Source of the DNA: Kineothrix alysoides | GTDB lineage: Bacteria; Bacillota; Clostridia; Lachnospirales; Lachnospiraceae | NCBI RefSeq assembly: GCF_000732725.1 | Contig: NZ_JPNB01000002.1 | Coordinates: forward strand, 1-64,000 | Length of the DNA stretch: 64,000 bases | Reading direction: 5' to 3' | Shown: positions 1 through 9,471 of the stretch, piece after piece | Layout: each line of letters begins with the position of its first letter | How positions within the stretch are numbered: position 1 is the stretch's first letter | Notes under the pieces: model-generated | Told to the model about the DNA's origin: nothing | Seen by the model: only the letters and a program-made list of their open reading frames with translations | Databases searched by the model: none | Made by a program: the position numbers and the translations under genes

Positions 1-310
1 AGTTGATGCGGTCCGAACCCGGAGTGCACGCACTCCGGTTTGGGCTCCTTCCGGTTCGCTCGCCGCTACTTCGGAAATCACTGTTGTTTTTCTTCTCTCC
101 GGCTACTTAGATGTTTCAGTTCACCGGGTTCCCTTCCCTACACTATGGATTCATGTAGGGATACATAAGGTCTTCTTATGTGGGTTTCCCCATTCAGATA
201 TCTGCGGATCGTAGGATATTTGCTCCTCCCCGCAGCTTTTCGCAGCTTATCACGTCTTTCTTCGGCTCTCAGTGCCAAGGCATCCACCCTGTGCTCTTTC
301 TTGCTTAACC
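1..310 (-). rRNA. 23S ribosomal RNA, 5' end (partial)
   Basis: Read on the minus strand, the block ending near 310 begins with GGTTAAGCAAGAAAGAGCAC and continues into the conserved 5' domain of bacterial 23S rRNA. The gene runs off the left edge, so only about the first 310 nt are present. It is the last visible gene of the rRNA operon, downstream of tRNA-Ala. Confidence 0.95.
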
Positions 311-374
311 TGTTCTCATTCCTCTAGCGTGAGGAACGCAGGCTGGTCTGCTGTCTACGAGCAGTTCCACTCTT

Positions 375-391
375 ACGAGTGTTCTTTACTC
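375..391. repeat. Short TGAGT-family hairpin in the tRNA-Ala/23S spacer
   Basis: CGAGTGTTCTTTACTCG is a 5-bp inverted repeat with a 7-nt loop. The same unit recurs, with paired base changes in the stem, at 1069-1160, 2827-2843, 7043-7061, 12266-12355 and 36184-36202. The spacer from about 311 to 646 holds no other gene that I can support. Confidence 0.6.
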
Positions 392-646
392 GTTCAGCGC
401 CTGACTTTCGTCAGACTTTTGTCTCTAACATTTATAAATACAAGTGTTTCCACTTGTTGCCACCCTTTCGGATGGACCTCGGATGTCTTTGATACTTGAT
501 TGTTTTTCGGTATTCGGTTTTCAAGGTACGGTTCTTTTCCGCAAGGAACAATGCTTGCTCCTTCCCTTTTTCCGTCGTTTTCCTGTAACGATTACAAGTG
601 TCCTTACTCCGAAAGAGTAGTCTTACTTTTTACAGTCCTTCGACGA

Positions 647-719
647 TGGAGACAGAGAGATTCGAACTCTCGACCCCCTGCTTGCAAGGCAGGTGCTCTC
701 CCAACTGAGCTATGCCCCC
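647..719 (-). tRNA. tRNA-Ala (TGC anticodon)
   Basis: The minus strand folds as a 73-nt cloverleaf with acceptor GGGGGCA/TGTCTCC, anticodon loop CTTGCAA (anticodon TGC) and T-loop TTCGAAT. The discriminator is A and CCA is not encoded. It lies between tRNA-Ile and 23S in the rRNA operon spacer. Confidence 0.95.
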
Positions 720-751
720 GTTTCTGGCAGCTACAGTCGTGCATCCGCCAG

Positions 752-825
<74 letters not shown>

Positions 826-880
826 AAAGTCAAGTCTTTAAGCCTTCACTTTGCTCTTTATTCTTTTTTACTTGTTTTAT

Positions 881-997
881 TCTGGCAGCCACCTGCTCTC
901 CCATGCCGTCTCCAGCATAGTACCATCGGCCGCTTAAGTCTTAACCTTCGTGTTCGGGATGAGAACGGGTGTCTCCCTAAGCGCATCGCCACCAGAA
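881..997 (-). rRNA. 5S ribosomal RNA, located between 16S and 23S
   Basis: The minus strand gives a roughly 117-nt sequence starting TTCTGGTGGCGATGCGCTTA and ending GGTGGCTGCCAGAA, with the conserved internal CCCGTTCTCATCCCGAACAC block of bacterial 5S rRNA. The ends pair with each other. The position is odd: it lies between 16S and tRNA-Ile rather than after 23S. Confidence 0.92.
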
Positions 998-1068
998 TCT
1001 TTTCTTAGCTTCCTTGACTTCTTCTGTAAGCTCTCGCCCTCCAGGATATTATCTTTCTTAAGCGTCCT

Positions 1069-1160
1069 GAGTGTTCTATGAGTATTTTTCACTCATTATG
1101 AGTGTCCTCTTACTCATTCCGAGTGTTCTCTACTCGTTATGAGTGTTCTTTACTCATTAC
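1069..1160. repeat. Array of short TGAGT/ACTCA hairpins in the 16S-5S spacer
   Basis: One partial unit (1069-1079) is followed by four full units of 20-21 nt starting at 1080, 1100, 1121 and 1141. Each is a GAGT...ACTC inverted repeat with a 7-9 nt loop. Three have T/A as the outer pair (TGAGT/ACTCA) and one has C/G (CGAGT/ACTCG), so the stem is conserved by paired change. The array lies inside the pre-rRNA transcript. Confidence 0.75.
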
Positions 1161-1182
1161 CCATTCCACTTCCTTAACAGCT

Positions 1183-1200
1183 AAACAGTAATACAACCCT
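1183..1200 (-). other. 16S rRNA processing stem, 3' arm
   Basis: The 18-nt block AAACAGTAATACAACCCT on the plus strand is the exact reverse complement of 2958-2975 on the other side of 16S. In the minus-strand precursor the two would pair to bring the 16S ends together, as the long stems processed by RNase III do. Confidence 0.75.
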
Positions 1201-1211
1201 TACTTCTTCTT

Positions 1212-2747
<1,536 letters not shown>

Positions 2748-2826
2748 AAAGTTCTCTCCGATCCAAGATTAACATTGGCTAATCTTTTCCCGTAGTCATC
2801 ATCTTTGTTCCTTACGGACTCCGATG

Positions 2827-2843
2827 CGAGTGTTCTCTACTCG
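2827..2843. repeat. Short TGAGT-family hairpin in the 16S leader
   Basis: CGAGTGTTCTCTACTCG lies about 80 nt upstream of the 16S 5' end on the minus-strand transcript, and is identical to the unit at 1121 in the 16S-5S spacer. Confidence 0.6.
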
Positions 2844-2957
2844 TTACGACTTCTTTACTGTTTTTTTAGGTTGCATCCTTTCGGATGCCGTTCTCTGAAT
2901 TTTCATTCATTTCCTGCTACTTGCTCTTTCGAGCCGTGCAGGTATTTCAGAATTTTC

Positions 2958-2975
2958 AGGGTTGTATTACTGTTT
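2958..2975 (-). other. 16S rRNA processing stem, 5' arm
   Basis: AGGGTTGTATTACTGTTT on the plus strand is an exact reverse complement of 1183-1200. Read as RNA from the minus strand it precedes 16S by about 210 nt. I infer that it pairs with the trailer. Confidence 0.75.
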
Positions 2976-3044
2976 ACTTGTCAAGGTTCATTTCAGGCAA
3001 TTTTCTTTGAAAAATTACCAACCGCATGAATAATAAATACGGTA

Positions 3045-3134
3045 CGGAGAAGGAGGGATTTGAACCCTCGCGCCGCTATTAACGACCTGCACCCTTTCCA
3101 GGGGTGTCCCTTCAGCCATCTTGGGTACTTCTCC
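3045..3134 (-). tRNA. tRNA-Ser (GGA anticodon)
   Basis: A 90-nt class II tRNA with acceptor GGAGAAG/CTTCTCC, discriminator G, anticodon loop CTGGAAA (anticodon GGA) and a long variable arm before the T-loop TTCAAAT. CCA is not encoded. It lies upstream of the rRNA operon on the same strand. Confidence 0.93.
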
Positions 3135-3245
3135 AAATAAAAGCTGATATCGCATAAGATAACGATTGTTTTCTTGTTACTTCTTATGCGGTTTATAATG
3201 TTATCCGTTTACTGACAACATGTTCGGCGGAGAAGGTATCTCCAG

Positions 3246-3331
3246 CGGAGAGGGTGGGATTCGAACCCACGCGCCCTTGCGGACAAACGGTTTTCAAGAC
3301 CGCCTCGTTATGACCACTTCGATACCTCTCC
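3246..3331 (-). tRNA. tRNA-Ser (TGA anticodon)
   Basis: An 86-nt class II tRNA with acceptor GGAGAGG/CCTCTCC, discriminator G, anticodon loop CTTGAAA (anticodon TGA), a variable arm and T-loop TTCGAAT. The 111-nt gap to the other tRNA-Ser contains a loose GCATAAGA...TCTTATGC inverted repeat. Confidence 0.93.
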
Positions 3332-3443
3332 ATGTTCGTGCACCGCTCAGCAGCGCAAAAATTATTCTAGCAAAAAAGGAGTGCTGTGTCAACAACTTTT
3401 CACAACTTTTCTTAAAAGATTTTTAGCCCTCGTTCTTAAGGCG

Positions 3444-4160
3444 CTATTTACCGGCTTTATCCAAAAAGGCTTCCGCTATTTTTAAGTCCTCAGGAGTTGT
3501 GATTTTTATATTTTCATAACTCCCTTTCACAAGCTTTACCTTTGTATCTGTAAAAGTCTCCACAACCATAGCATCATCGGTAATATTCATTCCCTCTGCC
3601 AGAAGGCGCTTCTCGTCCCGAATCAAAATGCCGTAGGCTTCTTTTATTAAAGACGCGGAAAACACTTGAGGAGTTTGCACCGTCCATACGAAATCCCGCT
3701 TCGGCGTCGTAGAGGCAAAGCCATTTTTATCCGCTAATTTAACAGTATCCTTTGAGGGCATACCTATGACACACGCGTCATATTCACTGACGCTTGCGTA
3801 AGCACGCTCTAAAATTTCTTCCGTCACAAAAGGTCTGGCCCCGTCGTGAATGAAAATATAGCTGCATTCACCTGCCGCTTCTATTCCAGAAAAGACGGAA
3901 TGGTATCTCTCCCTGCCGCCTGCAGTTATATGGGAAACCTTATGGAATCCATATTTTTCCACAATTTCTTTTTTACAATATTCAATATCGCTTTCCGCCG
4001 TTACCAGCACGATTTCATCTATGAAGCTCTCCTGAAAAACTTTCAGGGAATAATAAAGTACCGGCTTATCCTTGATGCAAAGGTATTGCTTGGGCACGCT
4101 GCTGTTCATTCGCTTTCCCTGCCCGGCTGCCAATACGACTGCTGCACATTTCGTCTTCAA
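3444..4160 (-). CDS. ispD: 2-C-methyl-D-erythritol 4-phosphate cytidylyltransferase
   Basis: Transfers CMP from CTP to methylerythritol 4-phosphate in the non-mevalonate isoprenoid pathway; a cytosolic enzyme. The 238-residue length fits the family. Near the N-terminus is the nucleotide-binding VLAAGQGKRM loop followed by PKQY. The RYHSVFSGI, HDGARPFV, TPQVF and TDDA blocks are all typical of IspD. The start is TTG, seven bases after GAGAGGG. It is the last gene of a minus-strand run that begins with tsaE, 15 bp after tsaD. YgbP-like sugar nucleotidyltransferases such as TarI are the alternative, but the residue pattern favours IspD. Confidence 0.9.
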   Translation of the reverse strand: MKTKCAAVVLAAGQGKRMNSSVPKQYLCIKDKPVLYYSLKVFQESFIDEIVLVTAESDIEYCKKEIVEKYGFHKVSHITAGGRERYHSVFSGIEAAGECSYIFIHDGARPFVTEEILERAYASVSEYDACVIGMPSKDTVKLADKNGFASTTPKRDFVWTVQTPQVFSASLIKEAYGILIRDEKRLLAEGMNITDDAMVVETFTDTKVKLVKGSYENIKITTPEDLKIAEAFLDKAGK

Positions 4161-4175
4161 ATTTAATCCCTCTCG

Positions 4176-5219
4176 CTAAATTCTCTCACCCAATTTCAGG
4201 TTCGGTACCGCGTTTAAATCGTAACCGTGCCTAATTCCTCTTATATAATCATAGTAACCGGCCACACCAATCATCGCTGCGTTATCTGTACAGAATATAG
4301 GAGAAGGCGAATAAAATGCAACGCCTCTTTTTGCGCATTCCTTCTCCAAAGCTCCCCTGAGCGCGCTGTTGGATGCTACTCCGCCTGCAATAGCGAATTT
4401 ATCGTATCCATATTCTTTGACTGCGGCAAGGGAATGCTCTACCAGCACGTCTATAACTGCTTTCTGGAAAGAGGCCGCAACATCCGAGACGTTTATCTCC
4501 TCTCCCTTCATTTCACAGGAATTCAGATAATTCAGCACCGCCGATTTTAAGCCGCTGAAACTGAAGTCGTATTCTGATCCTTCCACCTTCGCCCGGGGAA
4601 AACGAATTGCTTCCGGGTTACCTTCCCTTGCTGCCTTATCGATTTTAGGGCCGCCCGGATATCCAAGCCCTATGGCGCGCGCCACTTTATCAAAGGCTTC
4701 TCCAGCGGCATCGTCTCTCGTCCGCCCTATGATTTCGTATTCGCCATAAGACTTCACCACTACCAGGTGAGAGTGTCCGCCGGATACGACCAGGCAAATA
4801 AAGGGAGGTTCCAATTCCTTGTTTTCAATGAAGTTTGCACTGATATGCCCCTCAATATGATGTACTCCGATTAACGGAATACCTGAGGCGAAGCTGATAG
4901 CCTTTGCCGCCGACACTCCTACTAAAAGCGCGCCTACAAGCCCCGGCCCGTAAGTAACAGCTATCGCATCTATATTTGTCAGTTCTGCTCCCGCCTCCGA
5001 AAGTGCCTGCTCAATTACCTGATTGACTTTCTCGATGTGCTTGCGAGACGCAATCTCAGGCACGACTCCGCCGTACACCGTGTGAAGCGCTATCTGAGAA
5101 TAAATGACGTCAGAGAGTACCTCCCTGCCATTTTTAACGACGGAAGCCGCCGTCTCATCACAAGAACTTTCGATTGCAAGAATCAGCACATCCCTATCGC
5201 TTTTTATTTCATTGCTCAT
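4176..5219 (-). CDS. tsaD: tRNA N6-adenosine threonylcarbamoyltransferase TsaD
   Basis: Transfers the threonylcarbamoyl group from TC-AMP to A37 of ANN-decoding tRNAs, working in a complex with TsaB and TsaE. The N-terminus has [14 protein letters not shown], the ASKHA nucleotide-binding start; metal-binding histidines are seen in RKHIE and HHIEGH. GGHSHLV, the [10 protein letters not shown] segment and the C-terminal GGVASN motif complete the family pattern. About 347 residues is normal. Two starts are possible, GTG at 5231 and ATG at 5219. Neither has ideal ribosome-binding-site spacing (AAGGAG lies too close to the first and 13 nt from the second), and I chose the ATG. tsaB and tsaE are in the same run upstream. 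Confidence 0.93.
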   Translation of the reverse strand: MSNEIKSDRDVLILAIESSCDETAASVVKNGREVLSDVIYSQIALHTVYGGVVPEIASRKHIEKVNQVIEQALSEAGAELTNIDAIAVTYGPGLVGALLVGVSAAKAISFASGIPLIGVHHIEGHISANFIENKELEPPFICLVVSGGHSHLVVVKSYGEYEIIGRTRDDAAGEAFDKVARAIGLGYPGGPKIDKAAREGNPEAIRFPRAKVEGSEYDFSFSGLKSAVLNYLNSCEMKGEEINVSDVAASFQKAVIDVLVEHSLAAVKEYGYDKFAIAGGVASNSALRGALEKECAKRGVAFYSPSPIFCTDNAAMIGVAGYYDYIRGIRHGYDLNAVPNLKLGERI

Positions 5220-5310
5220 CCTTATGTTCACGCTCCTTTCAACCTTGTAAACATGCCGCGCTGCGGCACAAACAATCCATGAAGAAGGCTCAGAGATGCT
5301 TCTTCCGTGT

Positions 5311-5428
5311 GAAACTATAGAAATTCTTAGATGATGTATTTTATCATCTTAGAATTTCTTTTCACACTTGAAACTATAGAAATCCTTAGATGATGTACTT
5401 TATCATCTTAGAATTTCTTTTCACACTT
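5311..5428. repeat. 59-nt palindromic sequence repeated in tandem
   Basis: Two direct copies, 5311-5369 and 5370-5428, differ at only a few positions. Each contains a near-perfect inverted repeat, GAAATTCTTAGATGAT against ATCATCTTAGAATTTC, and is framed by GTGTGAAA/TTTCACAC. The pair fills most of the gap between the membrane-anchored protein gene and tsaD, and could form two stacked hairpins in the minus-strand message. The second copy has C in place of T in one arm, weakening one pair. Confidence 0.85.
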
Positions 5429-5447
5429 AGAGCCATATCCTCTATCA

Positions 5448-6047
5448 TCAATTATCAGCCAATGTCCAGCCGTATATTTTCCAGTGGCCCGTTTCATCCT
5501 TTCGAAGCAGAAACTTTTCGTTGCTGTTCCTTACGGCCGTTCCCTTCCGGATGCCGTATACGCAGTATAAGCTAGCCCATTCATGGCCGTCCTCAGTATA
5601 GTATTCCACATCTGTACTAGAAGAAATGGAGTAACTGGAAATGATGAGTCCGTTTTGCTTCATGGAGGCGATTTCAACTTTCAATTTCTCTAGGTACTCT
5701 TCCTCCGTCTGATTTCCTGTCAACTCCTCATCATAAAGCTTCTGGATCTGCATGGCCAGCGCATAAATATCTTCTTCCGAGTTCTCTTCATTATAAAAAC
5801 ACCGGGTAATCTCGCTGTAATACTTTACTACCTCTTTGGGCGACGGCGGATATTTCTTATCGAAATCGTATTGAAGCATTTGCTCAGTCTTCGTAACCTT
5901 ATCACTTTCTTTCGCCTTATCCCGATCCGCCTTGGCAGACACATAATAATAAAAGCTTACCAAAAGTGCCACAAGAATGATTCCTATTATTATTGTCTTG
6001 CCTATGCTTTTTTGTCCATTTTTCTTTTTATTATTAGGCCTCCCCAT
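5448..6047 (-). CDS. Membrane-anchored protein of unknown function
   Basis: About 199 residues. A lysine-rich N-terminus (RPNNKKKNGQK) is followed by one hydrophobic segment at about residues 16-36, then a charged linker and a probable extracytoplasmic domain with many acidic and tyrosine residues. This is the topology of a single-pass protein with its bulk outside. The C-terminal part (VYGIRKGTAVRNSNEKFLLRKDETGHWKIYGW) resembles an NTF2-like or DUF6715-type fold, but I recall that only loosely. I chose ATG at 6047, five bases after AGGAGG, over the ATG at 6062, which would place the ribosome binding site inside the gene. It lies between rnz and tsaD; no function can be inferred from that. 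Confidence 0.7.
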   Translation of the reverse strand: MGRPNNKKKNGQKSIGKTIIIGIILVALLVSFYYYVSAKADRDKAKESDKVTKTEQMLQYDFDKKYPPSPKEVVKYYSEITRCFYNEENSEEDIYALAMQIQKLYDEELTGNQTEEEYLEKLKVEIASMKQNGLIISSYSISSSTDVEYYTEDGHEWASLYCVYGIRKGTAVRNSNEKFLLRKDETGHWKIYGWTLADN

Positions 6048-6069
6048 GCGCACCTCCTTCACTCAAGTT

Positions 6070-6981
6070 CTAATCTTCCTCAAACATAAGCTCTATGGTC
6101 TTGCCGTCCTTGCCTGCAACGGCACGCGGGAAAATCTTTCTTACGGCGTCCATAAACTCCTCCGCCCGTACAAGCGACGGGCTGTAATGGGTCAGCCACA
6201 TCTGTCCCACATCCGCTTCCTTAGCCAGTTCGGCCGCCTCATAAAAGGTCATATGCTTATATTCTTTCGCCTTTTCTTTTTTGTCCGGTTCTCCGTACAT
6301 TCCTTCACAAATAAAAAGGTCGGCCCCCGCTGCGTTTCGCACGATGCTTTCCGTAGGTCTGGTATCCGTACAATAGGTCACCTTAAGGCCCTTTCTCGCG
6401 GCACCTAATACCATATCAGGAGTATAGGTTTGTCCATCCACTTCCACGCATTCTCCTTTTTGCAGACGATTCCAATACCTTCTGTCGATGTTAAGCTCCA
6501 TCGCCTTTTCCAAATGGAATTTCCCGATACGATTGATTGAGATGCTGTATCCATAGCATATCACATTATGATTGACGCGAAAAGCTTCTATCCGGAAGCC
6601 ATCCAGCTCAATGCTCTGCTCCGGCTCCGTCAACTCCATACACTCTATTTCAAAGGGCAATTCCGGTGCAATTACCCGCAGCGCCGACACTACGCGGGTC
6701 AATCCCTTCGGTCCCACTAAAAGAAGCGGCTCTGTCCGTTCCGCATTTCCCATAGTGAGAAGCATTCCCGGCAGTCCGCTAATATGATCCGCATGATAGT
6801 GGGTAAAACAGATAATGTCAATAGGCTTTGGGCTCCAGCCCTTTTCCTTCATGGCAATCTGCGTTCCTTCCCCGCAATCAATCAATATACTTTTTCCATT
6901 ATACCTTACCATTAAGGAAGTCAGCCATCTATGAGGAAGCGGCATCATTCCTCCAGTTCCTAACAAACAAACATCTAACAT
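6070..6981 (-). CDS. rnz: Ribonuclease Z (metallo-beta-lactamase fold)
   Basis: Endonuclease that trims tRNA 3' trailers. The 303-residue product starts MLDVCLLGTGG. It has the zinc ligand motif HYHADH at residues 61-66, an upstream LIDCGEGTQ loop, a NHNV histidine, the TDTRP segment and a late HYSP histidine, all in the order seen in bacterial RNase Z. The start at 6981 follows AGGAG by five bases; a longer frame upstream has no support and would overlap the next gene. None of the tRNA genes seen here encodes CCA, which fits a need for RNase Z processing. Confidence 0.92.
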   Translation of the reverse strand: MLDVCLLGTGGMMPLPHRWLTSLMVRYNGKSILIDCGEGTQIAMKEKGWSPKPIDIICFTHYHADHISGLPGMLLTMGNAERTEPLLLVGPKGLTRVVSALRVIAPELPFEIECMELTEPEQSIELDGFRIEAFRVNHNVICYGYSISINRIGKFHLEKAMELNIDRRYWNRLQKGECVEVDGQTYTPDMVLGAARKGLKVTYCTDTRPTESIVRNAAGADLFICEGMYGEPDKKEKAKEYKHMTFYEAAELAKEADVGQMWLTHYSPSLVRAEEFMDAVRKIFPRAVAGKDGKTIELMFEED

Positions 6982-7042
6982 GAACACTCCTATCCTGACG
7001 CCTCGTTCAGAATCGGAGCAACGGTTTCCAGACAGTGCGATA

Positions 7043-7061
7043 ATGAGTATAAAACACTCAT
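7043..7061. repeat. Short TGAGT-family hairpin
   Basis: ATGAGTATAAAACACTCAT is a 6-bp inverted repeat with a 7-nt loop at the 3' end of the small zinc protein gene and upstream of rnz. In the minus orientation it reads ATGAGTGTTTTATACTCAT, close to the units in the rRNA spacers. Confidence 0.55.
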
Positions 7062-7306
7062 AGAAATTCTTTAATATCTGTACAATCCACCGGTATCCTG
7101 AACTTGGCAATCATTGCATCGTAACAGTCTTCGCACAAATCGAAGCTGTGATTTTGCCCGTCCTTTTTGCTGAAATATCCAAAAGAAGCGTTGATTTCCA
7201 GACATCCTTCTTTTAAAATTCCATTTTCTACCAATAATTCTTTTTTACAATGATTACAAATAACGGCTGAAAGCTCCGTCTTTTTTTCATCCAGATATTT
7301 ACGCAT
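7058..7306 (-). CDS. Small protein with two CxxC zinc-binding pairs
   Basis: 82 residues. CNHCKKELL near residue 17 and CEDCYDAM near residue 58 form two CxxC knuckles that could bind one zinc ion. The middle contains an FGYFSKKDGQNHSFDLCEDC stretch, suggesting a zinc-ribbon or rubredoxin-like fold. GGAGG lies at good spacing before the ATG at 7306. It sits between rimI and rnz on the same strand. I do not recognise the family beyond the metal-site pattern. Confidence 0.75.
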   Translation of the reverse strand: MRKYLDEKKTELSAVICNHCKKELLVENGILKEGCLEINASFGYFSKKDGQNHSFDLCEDCYDAMIAKFRIPVDCTDIKEFL

Positions 7307-7405
7307 AGTCTCATCCTCCCAAGATGTACTAAATCCATCGTTCTATATCTGTAATTATACATGAATCCATAAGGCAAAAACAGTGGTAATTGTTTCGTGC
7401 CTTTC

Positions 7406-7840
7406 CTATCTTTTCCACATGATCAGGGCATCTTCTTTCGGCATTTCATAAAAATTTTTTCGAATGCCTTCACTTTCAAAACCAAGCTTTTTATACAAAC
7501 GAATAGCAGGCTCGTTTCCCGCTCTGACCTCCAAGGTGAACGCCTCGATGCCATGCATCCTGCCCTCATCCAACGCTTTTTCGAGAAGCATTTCGGCAAT
7601 TCCTTGCTTCCTGTAGTTTTTGTCCACCACCACATTGGTGATTTCTCCTTCTCCCGCAATATTCCTAAGTCCACAAATTCCTATGACCGACTCACCCTCC
7701 TCTGCCACAAAATAATAGGCATAATCCAGATGTATCGTCTCCCGAAAAGCCTTTTGTGACCATGGCTCGGAAAAATTATCCTTTTCCAATTCTTCTGCCC
7801 GGAGTATATCTTTTTCTTCCATCCGCCTTACTATAATCAA
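7406..7840 (-). CDS. rimI: Ribosomal protein S18-alanine N-acetyltransferase (GNAT)
   Basis: Acetylates the N-terminal alanine of ribosomal protein S18 from acetyl-CoA. The 144 residues show the GNAT order: IIVRRMEEKDI first strand, NFSEPWS (a RimI hallmark), the acetyl-CoA pyrophosphate loop VDKNYRKQGIAEML, and LEVRAGNEPAIRLYKKLGF near the end. The start is taken as TTG at 7840 because the first beta strand begins there; an ATG seven codons in would remove it. The position next to tsaB is common in Firmicutes. Confidence 0.9.
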   Translation of the reverse strand: MIIVRRMEEKDILRAEELEKDNFSEPWSQKAFRETIHLDYAYYFVAEEGESVIGICGLRNIAGEGEITNVVVDKNYRKQGIAEMLLEKALDEGRMHGIEAFTLEVRAGNEPAIRLYKKLGFESEGIRKNFYEMPKEDALIMWKR

Positions 7841-7947
7841 ACCGGAAATCCCTCTTACTCACTTACTATTTGTAATTTTTATTTTTTTTCATTCTTGGAT
7901 CCCATCTGCATGCTTTAACACGCATACAAATCATGGAAAACGAAAAT

Positions 7948-8691
7948 TCATTTTTCACTCTTGCTTTCATGCTCTTTTTCACTCCGCTCCCTCTCTGCCT
8001 GAGACAGCCGGAGATAGATAGGAGCATGATCCCTTGCATCCACGATTTTACCCGACTTATAATAAATGCCACCAATCGCCGCTACCGATGCCGCCCGCTG
8101 TCTGTTTAAGTGTGCCGGCGCAAAGTGGTAGGGAACCTCCATTAAGAGCCTAAGCTGTTCTCTGAATACGGGTACTCCATCTCCTAAAAATATGACTTCC
8201 TTCCCCAAACGATTCAGCCTTGCTGCAATTTCCTCAATTCCCACTGCGCACTGAGACTCTACTTCTTGCAGCCGATAGCCATCTTTCTCTAAATCCTCAT
8301 TTTTTATAAATTCATAAACCCCCGTGTATACCTGCCCCCTTCTGGCATCCATAATCGGGCAGATATATTCTCTTGCCCCGTACAAATTGTACGCCAGACC
8401 TTCTAAAGTAGGAATCTCAATGAGCGGTATGCCAAGGGCAAGCCCCAGGCCTTTCGCCGTAGCCGAGCCGATTCTGAGTCCGGTAAAAGAACCCGGCCCT
8501 GCGGCAAGAGCCACCGCATCCAACGCAGACATATCCAAATCTATCATTTTCTTTATTTCATCCAGCATCGGCAAAAGCGTCTGCGAATGGGTCTTTTTAT
8601 ATTGAATGTCATATTCCGCAATCAGGTCATCGTCCTCCACTATTGCGACGGAGGCCACCAGCCCGGAACTGTCCAAAGCTAATATTTTCAT
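7948..8691 (-). CDS. tsaB: tRNA threonylcarbamoyladenosine biosynthesis protein TsaB
   Basis: Scaffold partner of TsaD in t6A formation. The N-terminus MKILALDSSGLVASVAI is the ASKHA start, followed by THSQTLLPML and the AAGPGSFTGLRIG segment typical of TsaB. The 247 residues are slightly longer than average, with a charged C-terminal tail (RERSEKEHESKSEK). The ATG at 8691 overlaps the tsaE stop codon as ATGA, implying translational coupling. It lies downstream of tsaE and upstream of rimI. Confidence 0.92.
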   Translation of the reverse strand: MKILALDSSGLVASVAIVEDDDLIAEYDIQYKKTHSQTLLPMLDEIKKMIDLDMSALDAVALAAGPGSFTGLRIGSATAKGLGLALGIPLIEIPTLEGLAYNLYGAREYICPIMDARRGQVYTGVYEFIKNEDLEKDGYRLQEVESQCAVGIEEIAARLNRLGKEVIFLGDGVPVFREQLRLLMEVPYHFAPAHLNRQRAASVAAIGGIYYKSGKIVDARDHAPIYLRLSQAERERSEKEHESKSEK

Positions 8692-9128
8692 TGTGCGCTT
8701 CTTTCTTTTTCTTCTATTGTAATCAAGCGATAATCCAGACCTTTCTGTAAATCCTTGCATATCGTGATCTCTTTATAACGCTGCGGCAATATCTCCTCAA
8801 TAAGGTTCGCCCATTCTATAAAGCATATGCCGTCTCCGTAAAAATAATCCTCATAGCCGATTTCATCCATCTCCTCCACATCACCGATGCGGTAGACGTC
8901 GAAATGATAAAAGGGAAGCCTGCCTTCTTCATATACTTGCAAAATAGTGAAGGTCGGACTGTTTACCGGCTCTTGTATCCCCAGCCCCTTCGCGACTCCT
9001 TGGGTAAAAACGGTCTTCCCTACTCCCAAATCGCCTACCAGGGTATAGACCTCTCCCGGCTCTGCTGCCTCCCCTATCTGCTGCCCGAGAGCAAAGGTCT
9101 CTTTCGCACTGAACGAATCCACTTTCAT
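8688..9128 (-). CDS. tsaE: tRNA threonylcarbamoyladenosine biosynthesis ATPase TsaE
   Basis: P-loop ATPase required for turnover of the TsaB-TsaD complex. Walker A is GDLGVGKT, followed by the switch segment NSPTFTIL, the HFDVYRIGD block and IEWANLIEE, all family hallmarks. The start is uncertain: ATG at 9128 gives MKVDSFSAKET, which fits the family, but lacks a strong ribosome binding site at normal distance. ATGs at 9155 and 9164 would extend the product by 9-12 residues. The stop overlaps the tsaB start by four bases. Confidence 0.9.
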   Translation of the reverse strand: MKVDSFSAKETFALGQQIGEAAEPGEVYTLVGDLGVGKTVFTQGVAKGLGIQEPVNSPTFTILQVYEEGRLPFYHFDVYRIGDVEEMDEIGYEDYFYGDGICFIEWANLIEEILPQRYKEITICKDLQKGLDYRLITIEEKERSAQ

Positions 9129-9189
9129 CTGAATAGCTCTGCTCCTTCCTCTCATCAGCGGCAAAATTGCATTTTACCGATTTCATATT

Positions 9190-9308
9190 CGAACAAAGGT
9201 ATGCTTTTGTCATTTCCGAAGTCGAATTCTTTGGCAGCATAACTTTTATTCCGCGCGTAGCTGCGCATCCATAGTTATGTAATAGGAGCACTTTCCCATT
9301 ACATAAAC
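9190..9308. repeat. Dispersed repeat, copy 1 (with hairpin)
   Basis: Shares a core with 13205-13317 and 45250-45352: GGCAGCA, then TTCCGCGCGTAGCTGCGCAT, then an inverted repeat. Here the inverted repeat is GTTATGTAATAGG against CCCATTACATAAAC at about 9272-9308. It lies between the ABC permease 3' end and tsaE. Just beyond is a perfect 8-bp hairpin, GCACCTGC/GCAGGTGC, at 9311-9330. This accounts for the gene-free stretch 9129-9471. Confidence 0.75.
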
Positions 9309-9310
9309 AA

Positions 9311-9330
9311 GCACCTGCTATGGCAGGTGC
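9311..9330 (-). terminator. Hairpin downstream of the MacB-type permease
   Basis: GCACCTGC-TATG-GCAGGTGC forms a perfect 8-bp stem with a 4-nt loop. On the minus strand it is followed by TTGTTTATG, only a weak U-tract, so it is a possible terminator of the export operon. Confidence 0.5.
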
Positions 9331-9471
9331 CTTACCATTCATTATTTTATTATACTGAAATTCGCTTAAAGTGCAAGCCCTTATCCAAACTCCCCGGCGG
9401 ATGGTCTAAACCGGGTAACATCAAAGGCAATCGCTATGCCCCTTGTTTAATACCGTTCCATTTCTTCTCGG

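Noticed and set aside
6982-7110. Longer RNase Z with a 43-residue N-terminal extension
   Set aside because: The extension overlaps the neighbouring gene, lacks a ribosome binding site, and the family starts at the LLGTGG strand.
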